A stretch of DNA of 10,593 bases from Accumulibacter sp. (GCA_003538495.1 DPSD01000113.1:1-10593); one strand, 5' to 3'. Positions 1 through 6,939 are shown, counted from the stretch's first letter. Numbers and translations: made by a program. Notes: generated by a model from the letters alone, not told the origin.

Positions 1-1496
1 GCGCGGGGAGCGTGTGCGCGCGTGCCGGCGCCGGCGGCGGGGCTGGCAATGGTTATTGAGCCGCGGTGACCGGCAACGATCTGTCGAGCGATCGGCAAAC
101 CGAGACCGCTGCCGGGAGCCGTTGCATCGGGCAAGCGGTGAAATCTCTCGAATACCCGTTCGCGCTCGTGCTCCGGAATGCCGGGACCGTTATCGCTGAC
201 GTCAATTTCAACCACCTCGCCGACGCGCTCGCAGCGCAGGGTGACCTGGCCTCCGGCCGGAGTGTACTTGAGTGCGTTGTCGACCAGGTTGGCGACCAGT
301 TCCCTGAGCAGCGTCGGATCGCCGGGGATTGTCGCCGCTTCGCGTTGCATGCCAAAGTCGATTCTTTTTTCATCGGCGATGCGCAACCAGTCTTCCAGCA
401 TTTCATCGATCAGCTTCGCCAGATCGACCGACGATGGATTGGCCGTCAGAGGTTGACCAGCCTCGGCGCGAGCCAGCGCCAGCAACTGGTTGGCCAGTCG
501 AGTGACGCGTTTGACGGACTTGCGCAGATTGTTGGCCGCCGTCTTGTCGGTCTGCTCGCCATGCAGCAGTTCGATCTGCACCTGGAGACCCGCGAGCCGC
601 GTGCGCAACTGATGCGCGGCATCCTGCAGAAACTCCCTTTGCGCGGCGTTGGCTTCTCGCAAACGCGCCAGAAGGGCATTCAGCGCGCGTACCACCTCGC
701 GGATTTCGAGCGGCACCTGGCGCAAGTCTACCGGAGCCAGGTCCTGCCCGGAACGTCCGGCGAGCTGCGCTTCGAGCTGATACAGCGATCCCAGGCCGAA
801 GGTGATCCCGTAGCGTACGACCGCTGCCACGGCAGCCAGCACCAGCAGTACCGCAAGGCCAAAACCAAACAGCAGGTCGCGAATCGCGCCGCGGCGCTTG
901 CCGAGCGTTTCAGCGACGGTGACGTAGACGCCATGGTCGTCGACCAGCGGGTGGAAGCGCACGCCGCGTACGGCTTCGCCACGGAAGTGCCCGTCAAAGA
1001 ATGAAAAAACCGGTTCAGCAGCATTCGGGCGACGGTTGTCCGCCGGCGGCGGTTGCGGCGGAAGGCTCGACAAGCCGGCCGAAACATCACTGGCCGGAAC
1101 TTCTGGCGGTGGCAGATCGGCGTCGCCGGCGATGATTCGGCCAGAGTCGTCGCGAACGCGGAAGTAGATGTGGTCTACCGTGTCCGTGCGTAGCAGTGCT
1201 TCTGCCTCGGCAGTCAGACCGATCGTGACCTGGCCATTTTCGACCCGCGCCCGGTTGACGATGCCATTGGCAAGGTTCAGCAGGCTTTGATCGTAGGCGG
1301 TGCTGACCACTCTTTCCGCCACCCCGTAGCCGACCACCCCGCCGGTGAACAGCGCGGCCAGGATCGGGGCGGCCAGCGCTCGCAGCAGGCTGCGCCTGAG
1401 GCTGGTGCCGGCCTCGTTTGCCGTGCTGCCGCTGGCCCCCGTCAACTCCGCGGCCCGGGGTCCAGCGGCGGAGTTTGTGGCGCTACTCGTTCGCAT
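1..1496 (-). CDS. TctE-like sensor histidine kinase, 3' end beyond window
   Basis: This is an inner-membrane sensor kinase, expected to autophosphorylate on a histidine and pass the phosphate to the regulator encoded just before it. The frame is open from ATG at 1496 to the left edge, so 498 residues are visible and the stop is missing, probably just outside. In order: an Ala/Ser/Thr-rich cytoplasmic stretch (1-35), TM1 (~37-59), a periplasmic region (~60-205) resembling the 2CSK_N domain of TctE kinases, TM2 (~207-227), a HAMP-like linker, a DHp helix with AHQLR around His295, N box NLVDNALKYTP (Asn407), G1 box DNGPGI (435-440), F box (ERFHR, ~450) and G2 GSGLGL (462-467). All catalytic boxes are intact. 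The oddity is Arg300 where the H box (HQLRTPL) nearly always has proline. Its start overlaps the regulator gene by 14 bp, which implies translational coupling; I see no clear Shine-Dalgarno. The ligand is unknown. TctE relatives sense tricarboxylates, but the divergent neighbour suggests acetate or a similar acid. Confidence 0.9.
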   Translation of the reverse strand, partial: MRTSSATNSAAGPRAAELTGASGSTANEAGTSLRRSLLRALAAPILAALFTGGVVGYGVAERVVSTAYDQSLLNLANGIVNRARVENGQVTIGLTAEAEALLRTDTVDHIYFRVRDDSGRIIAGDADLPPPEVPASDVSAGLSSLPPQPPPADNRRPNAAEPVFSFFDGHFRGEAVRGVRFHPLVDDHGVYVTVAETLGKRRGAIRDLLFGFGLAVLLVLAAVAAVVRYGITFGLGSLYQLEAQLAGRSGQDLAPVDLRQVPLEIREVVRALNALLARLREANAAQREFLQDAAHQLRTRLAGLQVQIELLHGEQTDKTAANNLRKSVKRVTRLANQLLALARAEAGQPLTANPSSVDLAKLIDEMLEDWLRIADEKRIDFGMQREAATIPGDPTLLRELVANLVDNALKYTPAGGQVTLRCERVGEVVEIDVSDNGPGIPEHERERVFERFHRLPDATAPGSGLGLPIARQIVAGHRGSITIASPAAGAGTRAHAPR

Positions 1497-2166
1497 GGTG
1501 CTGCGTCTTGCCGGTGGCGGGATGGGTGATTTCCAGGCGGTAGCCGAAGCCGCGAACCGTGCGGATATTCAGACCCGCCGCTTCCAGTCGCCGGCGCAGG
1601 CGATAGACGTACACTTCCAGGGCATTGACGCTGCCGTCGCCTTGCAGCCGCTCCTTGGGAACCGTGTGTCCGTCGGCCTCGGCAAGTACGCTGAGCAGAT
1701 CCCATTCCCGGCTGGAAAGGATCAAGGGCTGCTCGGCCAGCGAGGCGTGGCGACCCGCCATGTCCATCGACAGCGGGCCGAAGTCGATGCGGCGGGCAAT
1801 GGCGTTGGCGCCACGACGGGTGGTCGCCCGCATGCGCGCGGTCAGTTCGGCCAGTTCGAAGGGCTTTGACAGATAGTCGTCCGCGCCGAGGTCCAGACCG
1901 TAGATTCGATCATCGAGCGCATCGCGTGCGGTAATCATGATCACTGGCAGCGATTGGCGGCGTTCACGGATTCGGCGAACAATCTCATAGCCGCCGAGTC
2001 CCGGGAGACCGACATCGACCAGAACGAAATCGAACTTCCTCTCCTGCAGCAAGCGATCCGCGGCCATGCCATCAGACTCGACGACCACGCTGTCGCCTTG
2101 CCCGGCCAGGAACGAGGCAATGCCATCGGAGAGTTCCTTGTCGTCTTCTATCAACAGGATCAGCAT
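1483..2166 (-). CDS. OmpR/PhoB-family response regulator, TctD-like
   Basis: A 227-residue DNA-binding response regulator. The receiver domain (1-~115) has the acidic pair Asp8/Asp9, the phosphoacceptor Asp51 (FVLVDVGLP), Thr79 and Lys101 (LSKPF). The C-terminal winged helix (~125-220) ends in the typical VRGFGYRLE and carries the recognition-helix region (NALEVYVYRLRRRLE). I chose ATG at 2166 because GAGGTG lies 4 bases upstream (2171-2176) and the protein then begins directly with the receiver's first strand (MLILLIEDD). The longer reading would need TTG at 2178, which runs into that ribosome binding site. The kinase gene overlaps its last 14 bases, so the two form one operon. It most likely binds the divergent intergenic region, controlling itself and yjcH-actP. 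The exact subfamily (TctD versus QseB/PmrA-like) is less certain than the OmpR class. Confidence 0.95.
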   Translation of the reverse strand: MLILLIEDDKELSDGIASFLAGQGDSVVVESDGMAADRLLQERKFDFVLVDVGLPGLGGYEIVRRIRERRQSLPVIMITARDALDDRIYGLDLGADDYLSKPFELAELTARMRATTRRGANAIARRIDFGPLSMDMAGRHASLAEQPLILSSREWDLLSVLAEADGHTVPKERLQGDGSVNALEVYVYRLRRRLEAAGLNIRTVRGFGYRLEITHPATGKTQHHANE

Positions 2167-2251
2167 CAAGCACCTCAATCGCCAACTAAGAAAGAACCGG
2201 TTCGTGTCAGGGAATGCAGCGGACGACGTCGTCGAAGGTGCTGCGGCATGG

Positions 2252-2281
2252 ATTGTACCCGGCGGCCACCTTCAACATCAG
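2252..2281 (-). promoter_or_regulatory. Candidate promoter of the two-component operon
   Basis: On the minus strand, TACAAT (2252-2257, five of six matches to the sigma-70 -10 box) lies 18 bp below a weak -35 candidate, CTGATG (2276-2281). Transcription would start near 2245, leaving about 80 bases of leader that contains both palindromes. Only the -10 is persuasive. Confidence 0.25.
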
Positions 2282-2370
2282 GTCGCGATTCGAGCCAGCA
2301 GCGCTATGCGCGGGGCCGCTTGTCGTAACCGCGCTGAAAACATGCTGCCGGTAAGACCTCATTCAGAATC

Positions 2371-2398
2371 TTGCAAGGATCGTGTAAGTATATGTTAT
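2371..2398 (+). promoter_or_regulatory. Candidate promoter of yjcH-actP
   Basis: TTGCAA (2371-2376) and TGTTAT (2393-2398) are separated by 16 bp in the most AT-rich part of the gap. Each matches four of six sigma-70 consensus bases. With this promoter, the GTAAG pair at 2421-2436 would lie downstream of the start, a position suited to repression. If the regulator activates instead, the true promoter is probably further right. I see no sigma-54 GG-N10-GC element. Confidence 0.3.
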
Positions 2399-2420
2399 TA
2401 AAAGACAAAGTTTTCATGTT

Positions 2421-2436
2421 GTAAGCGCGGCGTAAG
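2421..2436 (+). promoter_or_regulatory. Candidate OmpR-type operator (GTAAG-N6-GTAAG)
   Basis: Two identical GTAAG words begin at 2421 and 2432, an 11-bp period (one helical turn). This is the usual arrangement for head-to-tail dimers of OmpR/PhoB-family regulators. Two more GTAAG words lie at 2351 and 2384. The adjacent gene encodes such a regulator, so this is the obvious candidate site, but five-base words recur by chance. Confidence 0.35.
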
Positions 2437-2508
2437 TTCGTCGCCCTACCTTGGCCTCCACAGCCATCCTGAGTGGCTCGACCAACCGTCCCTTTGCGAG
2501 GAGGCAAA

Positions 2509-2826
2509 ATGAAAGAAGACGATCTGGTTGCGCGCATAGTCGCCAACCCCAAGTACGAAAGACTGGTGCGCACGCGCTCCCGATACAGCATCATCATGAC
2601 CATCCTGATCATGCTGATCTATTACGGCTACATCCTGCTGATCGCCTTCGACAAGGAGTTTCTGGCGCAGAAAATGGGTGCCGGCATGGTGACCTCGATC
2701 GGTATCCCGATGGGCGTTGGCGTGATCGTCCTGACCATCCTCATCACCAACATCTACGTTCGTCGAGCCAATAGCGAGTTTGACACGCTGAACGGCGAAA
2801 TCATCAACGAGGCCAACAGACCATGA
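2509..2826 (+). CDS. yjcH: DUF485 inner-membrane protein, YjcH family
   Basis: A 105-residue membrane protein of the DUF485 family, which in enterobacteria is encoded between acs and actP. The family hallmarks are visible: an N-terminal [12 protein letters not shown] segment (13-24), TM1 (~27-47), a short loop, TM2 (~62-83, [10 protein letters not shown]) and the conserved [11 protein letters not shown] after it. ATG at 2509 is set by GAGGAGG (2498-2504) four bases upstream; an in-frame GTG at 2473 would add 12 non-conserved residues. Its TGA overlaps the actP start (ATGA), so the two are translationally coupled. The biochemical role is not established. By genomic association it is an accessory partner of the symporter. 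Confidence 0.93.
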   Translation: MKEDDLVARIVANPKYERLVRTRSRYSIIMTILIMLIYYGYILLIAFDKEFLAQKMGAGMVTSIGIPMGVGVIVLTILITNIYVRRANSEFDTLNGEIINEANRP

Positions 2827-4511
2827 TGGCGAAAACCATACGTAACAGTCCGGCGATCCTGCTCGGCTGCCTGATCGCCGGAGTGGCCGTGGCTGCCGGT
2901 GGCGACCTCGGCACGACCGTCAAGCAGGCAACCAACTGGACCGCCATCGCCATGTTTGGCGCTTTCGTCATCATGACGCTGTACATCACCAAGTGGGCGG
3001 CCAGCAAGACCAAGACCGCAGCGGACTTCTATACCGCCGGTGGCGGCATTACCGGTTTCCAGAACGGTCTGGCGATTGCCGGCGACTATATGTCCGCGGC
3101 GTCCTTCCTCGGTATTTCCGGTCTGGTGTTCGCCAACGGCTTTGACGGCCTGATCTTTTCGATCGGCTGGCTGGTCGGCTGGCCGGTGATCACCTTCCTG
3201 ATGGCGGAACGCTTGCGAAATCTCGGCAAGTTCACCTTTGCCGACGTCGCTTCCTACCGTTTTGCGCAAACCCCGACGCGCGTCTTTGCGGCGTGCGGGA
3301 CACTGGTCGTCGTGGCGTTCTATATGATCGCGCAGATGGTCGGCGCCGGTCAGTTGATCAAGGTGCTGTTCGGCCTCGAGTACACCTACGCGGTGATGAT
3401 CGTCGGCGTGCTGATGATGTGCTACGTGCTGTTTGGCGGCATGACGGCCACCACCTGGGTTCAGATCATCAAGGCGATCATGCTGCTCTTCGGTGCCAGC
3501 TTCATGGCCCTGGCGGTGCTCTGGCAGTTCAACTTCAACCCCGAGGCGCTGTTTGCCAAGGCCGTCGAAATCCACAGCAAGCACGACGCGATCATGGGAC
3601 CCGGCGCGCTGATCAAGGATCCGATCTCGGCAATTTCGGTCGGCATGACCTTGATGTTCGGCACGGCGGGCTTGCCGCACATCCTGATGCGTTTCTTCAC
3701 CGTGCCTAGCGCCAAGGAAGCCCGCAAGTCTGTCGGCTGGGCAACGACCTGGATCGGCTACTTCTACATCCTGACCTTCATCATCGGTTTTGGCGCGGTG
3801 GTCATGCTCACGCAGGCGCCCGAGCTGTACTACGTCGATGGTGATCTGGCCAAGGGTCTGAAGGGTGGCGGCAACATGGCCGCGATCCACCTCGCCAACG
3901 CCGTCGGCGGCAACGTCTTTCTCGGCTTCATCTCGGCAGTGGCCTTTGCCACCATCCTGGCGGTGGTGTCCGGTCTGACGCTGTCCGGCGCTTCCGCGGT
4001 GTCGCACGACCTCTACGCAACGGTGTTCAAGAAAGGGCAAACTGATTCGGCGCACGAATTGCGAGTGTCCAAGATCACCACCATTTGCCTGGGCATCGTC
4101 GCCGTTTTTCTTGGCATCGCCTTTGAGAAGCAGAACGTTGCCTACATGGTGATGCTGGCTTTCGCCATCGCCTGCTCGGCCAACTTCCCGGTCCTTTTCA
4201 TGTCGGTGCTGTGGAAGGATTGCACGACCAAGGGTGCCGTTGCCGGCGGGGTAGTTGGCTTGCTCAGCTCGGTGATCCTGACTATCGTCTCGGCTTCGGT
4301 GTGGGAAGCGGTGATCGGCAATCCGAAGGGTTCCGCGCTGTTCCCGTATTCGTCGCCGGGCCTGTTCTCGATGTCGGCGGCGTTCCTGACCATCTACCTG
4401 GTTTCCAAGATGGACAACAGCGCGCAGGCTCAACTCGAGCGCTCGCTCTACCCGGCTCAGCGGGTGCGTTCGGAAACCGGTCTCGGCGCAGCAGGTGCTT
4501 CCGGCCACTAG
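2823..4511 (+). CDS. actP: Cation/acetate symporter ActP (SSS family)
   Basis: A 562-residue sodium:solute symporter that takes up acetate, and in characterised homologues glycolate, using the cation gradient. It is close to Escherichia coli ActP (549 residues) along its whole length. Conserved stretches include [20 protein letters not shown] (ending at Met90), [62 protein letters not shown] (278-294), [19 protein letters not shown], and a C-terminal TDNSA-like MDNSAQ region. About 13 membrane segments follow a hydrophobic N-terminus that may act as a cleaved signal, as proposed for ActP. The start (ATG 2823, or ATG 2826) overlaps the yjcH stop and has only a weak GAGG upstream, so translation is probably coupled. 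The paired yjcH and the divergent two-component system suggest substrate-responsive expression. No acs gene is in view. Assignment is firm; substrate preference is inferred from similarity. Confidence 0.97.
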   Translation: MMAKTIRNSPAILLGCLIAGVAVAAGGDLGTTVKQATNWTAIAMFGAFVIMTLYITKWAASKTKTAADFYTAGGGITGFQNGLAIAGDYMSAASFLGISGLVFANGFDGLIFSIGWLVGWPVITFLMAERLRNLGKFTFADVASYRFAQTPTRVFAACGTLVVVAFYMIAQMVGAGQLIKVLFGLEYTYAVMIVGVLMMCYVLFGGMTATTWVQIIKAIMLLFGASFMALAVLWQFNFNPEALFAKAVEIHSKHDAIMGPGALIKDPISAISVGMTLMFGTAGLPHILMRFFTVPSAKEARKSVGWATTWIGYFYILTFIIGFGAVVMLTQAPELYYVDGDLAKGLKGGGNMAAIHLANAVGGNVFLGFISAVAFATILAVVSGLTLSGASAVSHDLYATVFKKGQTDSAHELRVSKITTICLGIVAVFLGIAFEKQNVAYMVMLAFAIACSANFPVLFMSVLWKDCTTKGAVAGGVVGLLSSVILTIVSASVWEAVIGNPKGSALFPYSSPGLFSMSAAFLTIYLVSKMDNSAQAQLERSLYPAQRVRSETGLGAAGASGH

Positions 4512-4541
4512 CCAGGCTGTATCCGCCAGTTCAACGGCAAG

Positions 4542-4568
4542 ACGGCCCGCGGCTCGCGGGCCGTTTTT
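4542..4568 (+). terminator. Rho-independent terminator of yjcH-actP
   Basis: A perfect 10-bp stem, ACGGCCCGCG (4542-4551) with CGCGGGCCGT (4555-4564), encloses a 3-base loop and runs into a T-rich tract (TTTTTCTTCTT). It lies 31 bases after the actP stop and should end that transcript. Confidence 0.93.
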
Positions 4569-4655
4569 CTTCTTCGCCAGACGGCAGTCATCGCGCCTTG
4601 CGCCAGAGTCCAAGGCGTACGTTGCGCGGCGGTACCTGGGTCCCAAGGCCAGGCT

Positions 4656-4684
4656 TTGCCTGCTTCGCCGGTAATCGCTACACT
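4656..4684 (+). promoter_or_regulatory. Candidate sigma-70 promoter of the DUF1415-arfB cluster
   Basis: TTGCCT (4656-4661) and TACACT (4679-4684) are spaced by exactly 17 bp. Each matches four of six consensus bases. The pair lies between the actP terminator and the start of the next gene, leaving a leader of roughly 37 bases. Confidence 0.4.
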
Positions 4685-4727
4685 TCGGATGCCCGCAGCA
4701 CGACTGCCAACGACCGCCTTGCCGACC

Positions 4728-5309
4728 ATGAACTCACCAACACCCAGCCACCAGGCAGTGATCGCGGCGACGCGCCGGTGGCTGGAACGCGCGGTGATCG
4801 GCCTCAACCTCTGTCCCTTCGCCAAAGGCGTTCATGTCAAGGAACAGATCCGTTATGTGGTGAGCGACGCTGCGGATGAGGAGAACCTGCTCGCCGATCT
4901 CGAGCGCGAACTGCACATGCTGCTGGCGGCGCCGCCGGCCGAGGTTGACACCACGCTGCTCATCCATCCCGCAGTGCTCACCGCTTTCGAGGACTTCGCC
5001 GCGTTTCTCGACGTGGTCAATGTCGTGCTCAGAACGCAAGGACTCGAGGGCATTCTGCAGGTCGCCAGCTTCCACCCGGATTACGTCTTTGCCGGCACCG
5101 TTCCGGACGACATCACCAATTGTACCAATCGCTCGCCTTTCCCGACCTTGCACCTGCTGCGCGAGGACAGCCTGGACCGGGCGGTGGCGGCGTTCCCGGA
5201 CGCCGCGGCGATCTACGAGCGCAACCTGCGAACGCTCCGCGAGCTGGGCCGCGATGGCTGGCAAGCGCTCGGCGTCGGCGCGCCGCTGCCAACCGTGCGA
5301 AGCAAGTAG
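4728..5309 (+). CDS. DUF1415 family protein
   Basis: A 193-residue soluble protein of the DUF1415 family, whose function is unknown. The family signature is clear: TRRWLERAVIGLNLCPFAKG near the N-terminus (Cys29), then SFHPDYVFAGT and ITNCTNRSPFPTLHLLRED in the middle, and an Arg/Glu-rich helical end. ATG at 4728 was chosen because the conserved region begins a dozen residues later; the longer in-frame reading needs TTG at 4656, which overlaps the candidate promoter. The Shine-Dalgarno is weak. arfB begins 7 bp after its stop, so they are probably co-transcribed. The conserved Cys, Asn and His could be catalytic or metal-binding, but that is only inference. Confidence 0.9.
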   Translation: MNSPTPSHQAVIAATRRWLERAVIGLNLCPFAKGVHVKEQIRYVVSDAADEENLLADLERELHMLLAAPPAEVDTTLLIHPAVLTAFEDFAAFLDVVNVVLRTQGLEGILQVASFHPDYVFAGTVPDDITNCTNRSPFPTLHLLREDSLDRAVAAFPDAAAIYERNLRTLRELGRDGWQALGVGAPLPTVRSK

Positions 5310-5316
5310 CTTGCAG

Positions 5317-5730
5317 ATGCCGGCGCTGGCCACCCGCATCGAGTTGCGCGAGGACGAGGTCGAGTTGATCGCCATCCGCGCGCAGGGCGCTGGCGGCCAG
5401 AACGTCAACAAGGTCTCGAACGCCATCCACCTGCGCTTCGCCATCGGTGCCTCGTCGCTGCCCGAAGAGATCAAGCAGCGCTTGCTGCAAACGCGCGATC
5501 AGCGGATCAGCGCCGACGGCGTGGTGATCATCAAGGCGCAGGCGCACCGCAGCCTTGAACGCAATCGTCTCGATGCCCTGACCCGCCTGCGCGAACTGAT
5601 CGCCCGGGCAGCGTTCGCCCCGACGCCGCGACGAGCGACCAGGCCGACGCGCGGTTCGCAACTGCGGCGGGTCGACGACAAGGTGCGGCGCGGGGCGGTG
5701 AAGCTGCTGCGCGGGAGGGTTGACGAGTAA
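5317..5730 (+). CDS. arfB: Peptidyl-tRNA hydrolase ArfB (YaeJ), ribosome rescue
   Basis: A 137-residue release-factor-like protein that enters ribosomes stalled without a stop codon and hydrolyses the peptidyl-tRNA. The catalytic GGQ is at 26-28 inside RAQGAGGQNVNKVSNAIHLR, the family signature. There is no stop-codon-recognition domain, as expected for ArfB. The Lys/Arg-rich C-terminal tail (RPTRGSQLRR...VRRGAVKLLRGR), which reaches into the empty mRNA channel in E. coli YaeJ, is present. Length matches the family (about 140). ATG at 5317 is 7 bp after the DUF1415 stop with no good Shine-Dalgarno. A small inverted repeat, GCAAG-TAG-CTTGC, spans that junction, so translation probably depends on coupling with the gene before it. 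Confidence 0.97.
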   Translation: MPALATRIELREDEVELIAIRAQGAGGQNVNKVSNAIHLRFAIGASSLPEEIKQRLLQTRDQRISADGVVIIKAQAHRSLERNRLDALTRLRELIARAAFAPTPRRATRPTRGSQLRRVDDKVRRGAVKLLRGRVDE

Positions 5731-5803
5731 TGCGAGGGTTGATCCTGATAGTGGAGCGACTGACGATGCTGATTCTTTCCCGTTCGACTGCCGGGTAGTG
5801 GCG

Positions 5804-6343
5804 ATGACCGCCGCCGCGGTTCTCGGCTTCTGGTTCGACGAGGCGACGCCGGCGCAATGGTGGTCGAAGTCGGACCCTTTCGACCGTCTGATCGAGGCGC
5901 GTTTTGGCGCCCTGCACGCGGCCGCGCTGCGTTGCGAGTTGTACCACTGGCGCAGCAATGCCGACGGGAGGCTGGCCGAGGTGATCGTCCTCGATCAGTT
6001 TTCGCGCAACATCTTTCGCGATCGTCCACAGGCCTTCGCCGCCGACTCGATGGCTTTGCTGCTCGCCCAGGAAGCGGTAGCCGCCGGTGCCGACCGTGCG
6101 CTCGACCCGACGCGCCGCGCTTTCCTGTACATGCCCTACATGCACAGCGAGTCGCCGCTGATTCACTCTGTGGCCAGCAAGCTGTTCGCCGCGCCGGGGA
6201 TGACCGGGAACCTCGAATTCGAACGGCGGCATCAAGCGATCATCGAGCGCTATGGGCGTTATCCGCACCGCAACGCGATTCTCGGTCGAGCTTCGACGCC
6301 GGCCGAGCTGGAGTTCCTGAAGACGCCTGGATCGGCGTTCTAG
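5804..6343 (+). CDS. DUF924 family protein
   Basis: A 179-residue protein of the DUF924 family, predicted helical and soluble, of unknown function. Signature segments are VLGFWFDEATPAQWW (6-20), LDQFSRNIFR (63-72), FLYMPYMHSE (107-116), and GRYPHRNAILGR (151-162) followed by STPAELEFL. The start is uncertain. The family normally begins just before the GFWF segment, so I use ATG 5804. GTG 5798 and TTG 5720 are in frame but add unconserved sequence. No clear Shine-Dalgarno precedes 5804. A 22-codon reading frame that starts on the arfB stop ends 5 bases before it, so re-initiation is possible. It follows arfB by 73 bp and is probably in the same operon. Confidence 0.9.
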   Translation: MTAAAVLGFWFDEATPAQWWSKSDPFDRLIEARFGALHAAALRCELYHWRSNADGRLAEVIVLDQFSRNIFRDRPQAFAADSMALLLAQEAVAAGADRALDPTRRAFLYMPYMHSESPLIHSVASKLFAAPGMTGNLEFERRHQAIIERYGRYPHRNAILGRASTPAELEFLKTPGSAF

Positions 6344-6423
6344 ACAGGCGGCGACGCCGTCTGCCGCGAGGCGCGAACGCGACTTTGACGGTCAGGCGGG
6401 GCTTGAAAAACTTGGAGGCAAGG

Positions 6424-6837
6424 ATGGCTTTTCAGCAGAGTTTCGAGCTTCACAGTCGCGGTCGCGGGACCGTCGAGATCACTGCCGAAGTCGCGCGGGT
6501 GGTCCGCGCGTCGGGCATAGAGGTCGGCCTGGCCAACGTCTTTGTCCAGCACACCAGCTGTTCGGTGGTCCTGACCGAGAACGCCGACCCCTCGGTGCGG
6601 CGCGATCTGGAAACCCTGGCGGCCCGCTGGGCGCCCGATGGCGACGCGGCCTATCAGCACGACAGCGAGGGTGACGACGACATGGCCGCGCACGGGCGTA
6701 ACATCCTGGTCGGCGCTTCGCTGAACGTGCCGGTCGGCAGCGGCGCCTTGCGACTGGGCACCTGGCAAGGAATCTACCTTTGGGAGCATCGGACGATCGC
6801 CCATCGGCGCCGGGTGGTGGTCACCGTCATTGCTTGA
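6424..6837 (+). CDS. yjbQ: YjbQ/UPF0047 family protein
   Basis: A 137-residue protein of the YjbQ/UPF0047 family, small trimeric beta proteins. E. coli YjbQ has been reported to have a weak thiamine-phosphate synthase activity, but the physiological role is unsettled. Conserved pieces are HTSCSVVLTENADP (43-56), EGDDDMAAH (82-90, with the His and acidic residues of the presumed active site), and LGTWQGIYLWEHR (111-123). Length is typical. ATG 6424 has GGAGG eight bases upstream, the best ribosome binding site of this cluster. The 80-bp gap after the DUF924 gene may hold its own promoter, though I found no strong one. It is the last gene of the plus-strand block and converges on the small minus-strand gene. 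Confidence 0.93.
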   Translation: MAFQQSFELHSRGRGTVEITAEVARVVRASGIEVGLANVFVQHTSCSVVLTENADPSVRRDLETLAARWAPDGDAAYQHDSEGDDDMAAHGRNILVGASLNVPVGSGALRLGTWQGIYLWEHRTIAHRRRVVVTVIA

Positions 6838-6857
6838 CTGGCGGGCCCGTCGGTGAC

Positions 6858-6872
6858 CCGGCCGACGGCCGG
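6858..6872. repeat. Inverted repeat between convergent genes
   Basis: CCGGCC and GGCCGG form a perfect 6-bp stem with loop GAC, 20 bases after the yjbQ stop. There is no T tract on either strand, so it is not a standard terminator. Confidence 0.4.
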
Positions 6873-6903
6873 CGAAGTCCGGCAGCGAATCAAGGCGCAG
6901 ATG

Positions 6904-6921
6904 GCGATTGGCGGCAATCGC
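6904..6921. repeat. Inverted repeat between convergent genes
   Basis: GCGATTG and CAATCGC form a perfect 7-bp stem around GCGG, 18 bases beyond the stop of the small minus-strand gene. It lacks a T tract. It may help end or protect one or both convergent transcripts. Confidence 0.4.
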
Positions 6922-6939
6922 TGGGCGGCTGGCGGGCGC

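Larger units (their letters stand above)
2167..2508. other. Divergent intergenic regulatory region
   Basis: This 342-bp non-coding gap separates the two-component operon (leftward) from yjcH-actP (rightward). It holds a 10-bp and a 12-bp perfect palindrome on the regulator side, an AT-rich stretch at about 2383-2417, four GTAAG words (2351, 2384, 2421, 2432), and a strong ribosome binding site at the right end. I see no convincing coding sequence. The ORFs that cross it lack family features. Confidence 0.7.

Noticed and set aside
66..1004. A 312-codon plus-strand frame opposite the histidine kinase
   Set aside because: The minus strand carries all kinase boxes in one open frame; this is its mirror image with no recognisable domain.
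2466..2486. AGCCA...TGGCT inverted repeat in the yjcH leader as a riboswitch or attenuator
   Set aside because: Only five base pairs with a 7-base loop, no competing structure and no T tract.
2754..4646. A 630-codon minus-strand reading frame antisense to actP
   Set aside because: It is rich in His, Arg, Gln and Asp with no family feature, and it runs across the actP terminator. Long antisense frames are common opposite GC-rich genes, and the plus strand here encodes an unmistakable ActP.
4734..5474. A 246-codon minus-strand frame opposite DUF1415 and arfB
   Set aside because: It spans two well-supported plus-strand genes and shows no conserved motif.
6385..6413. TTGACG upstream of yjbQ as a -35 box
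   Set aside because: No acceptable -10 sequence lies 16-18 bp downstream; the only AT-rich stretch is too close, about 13 bp.
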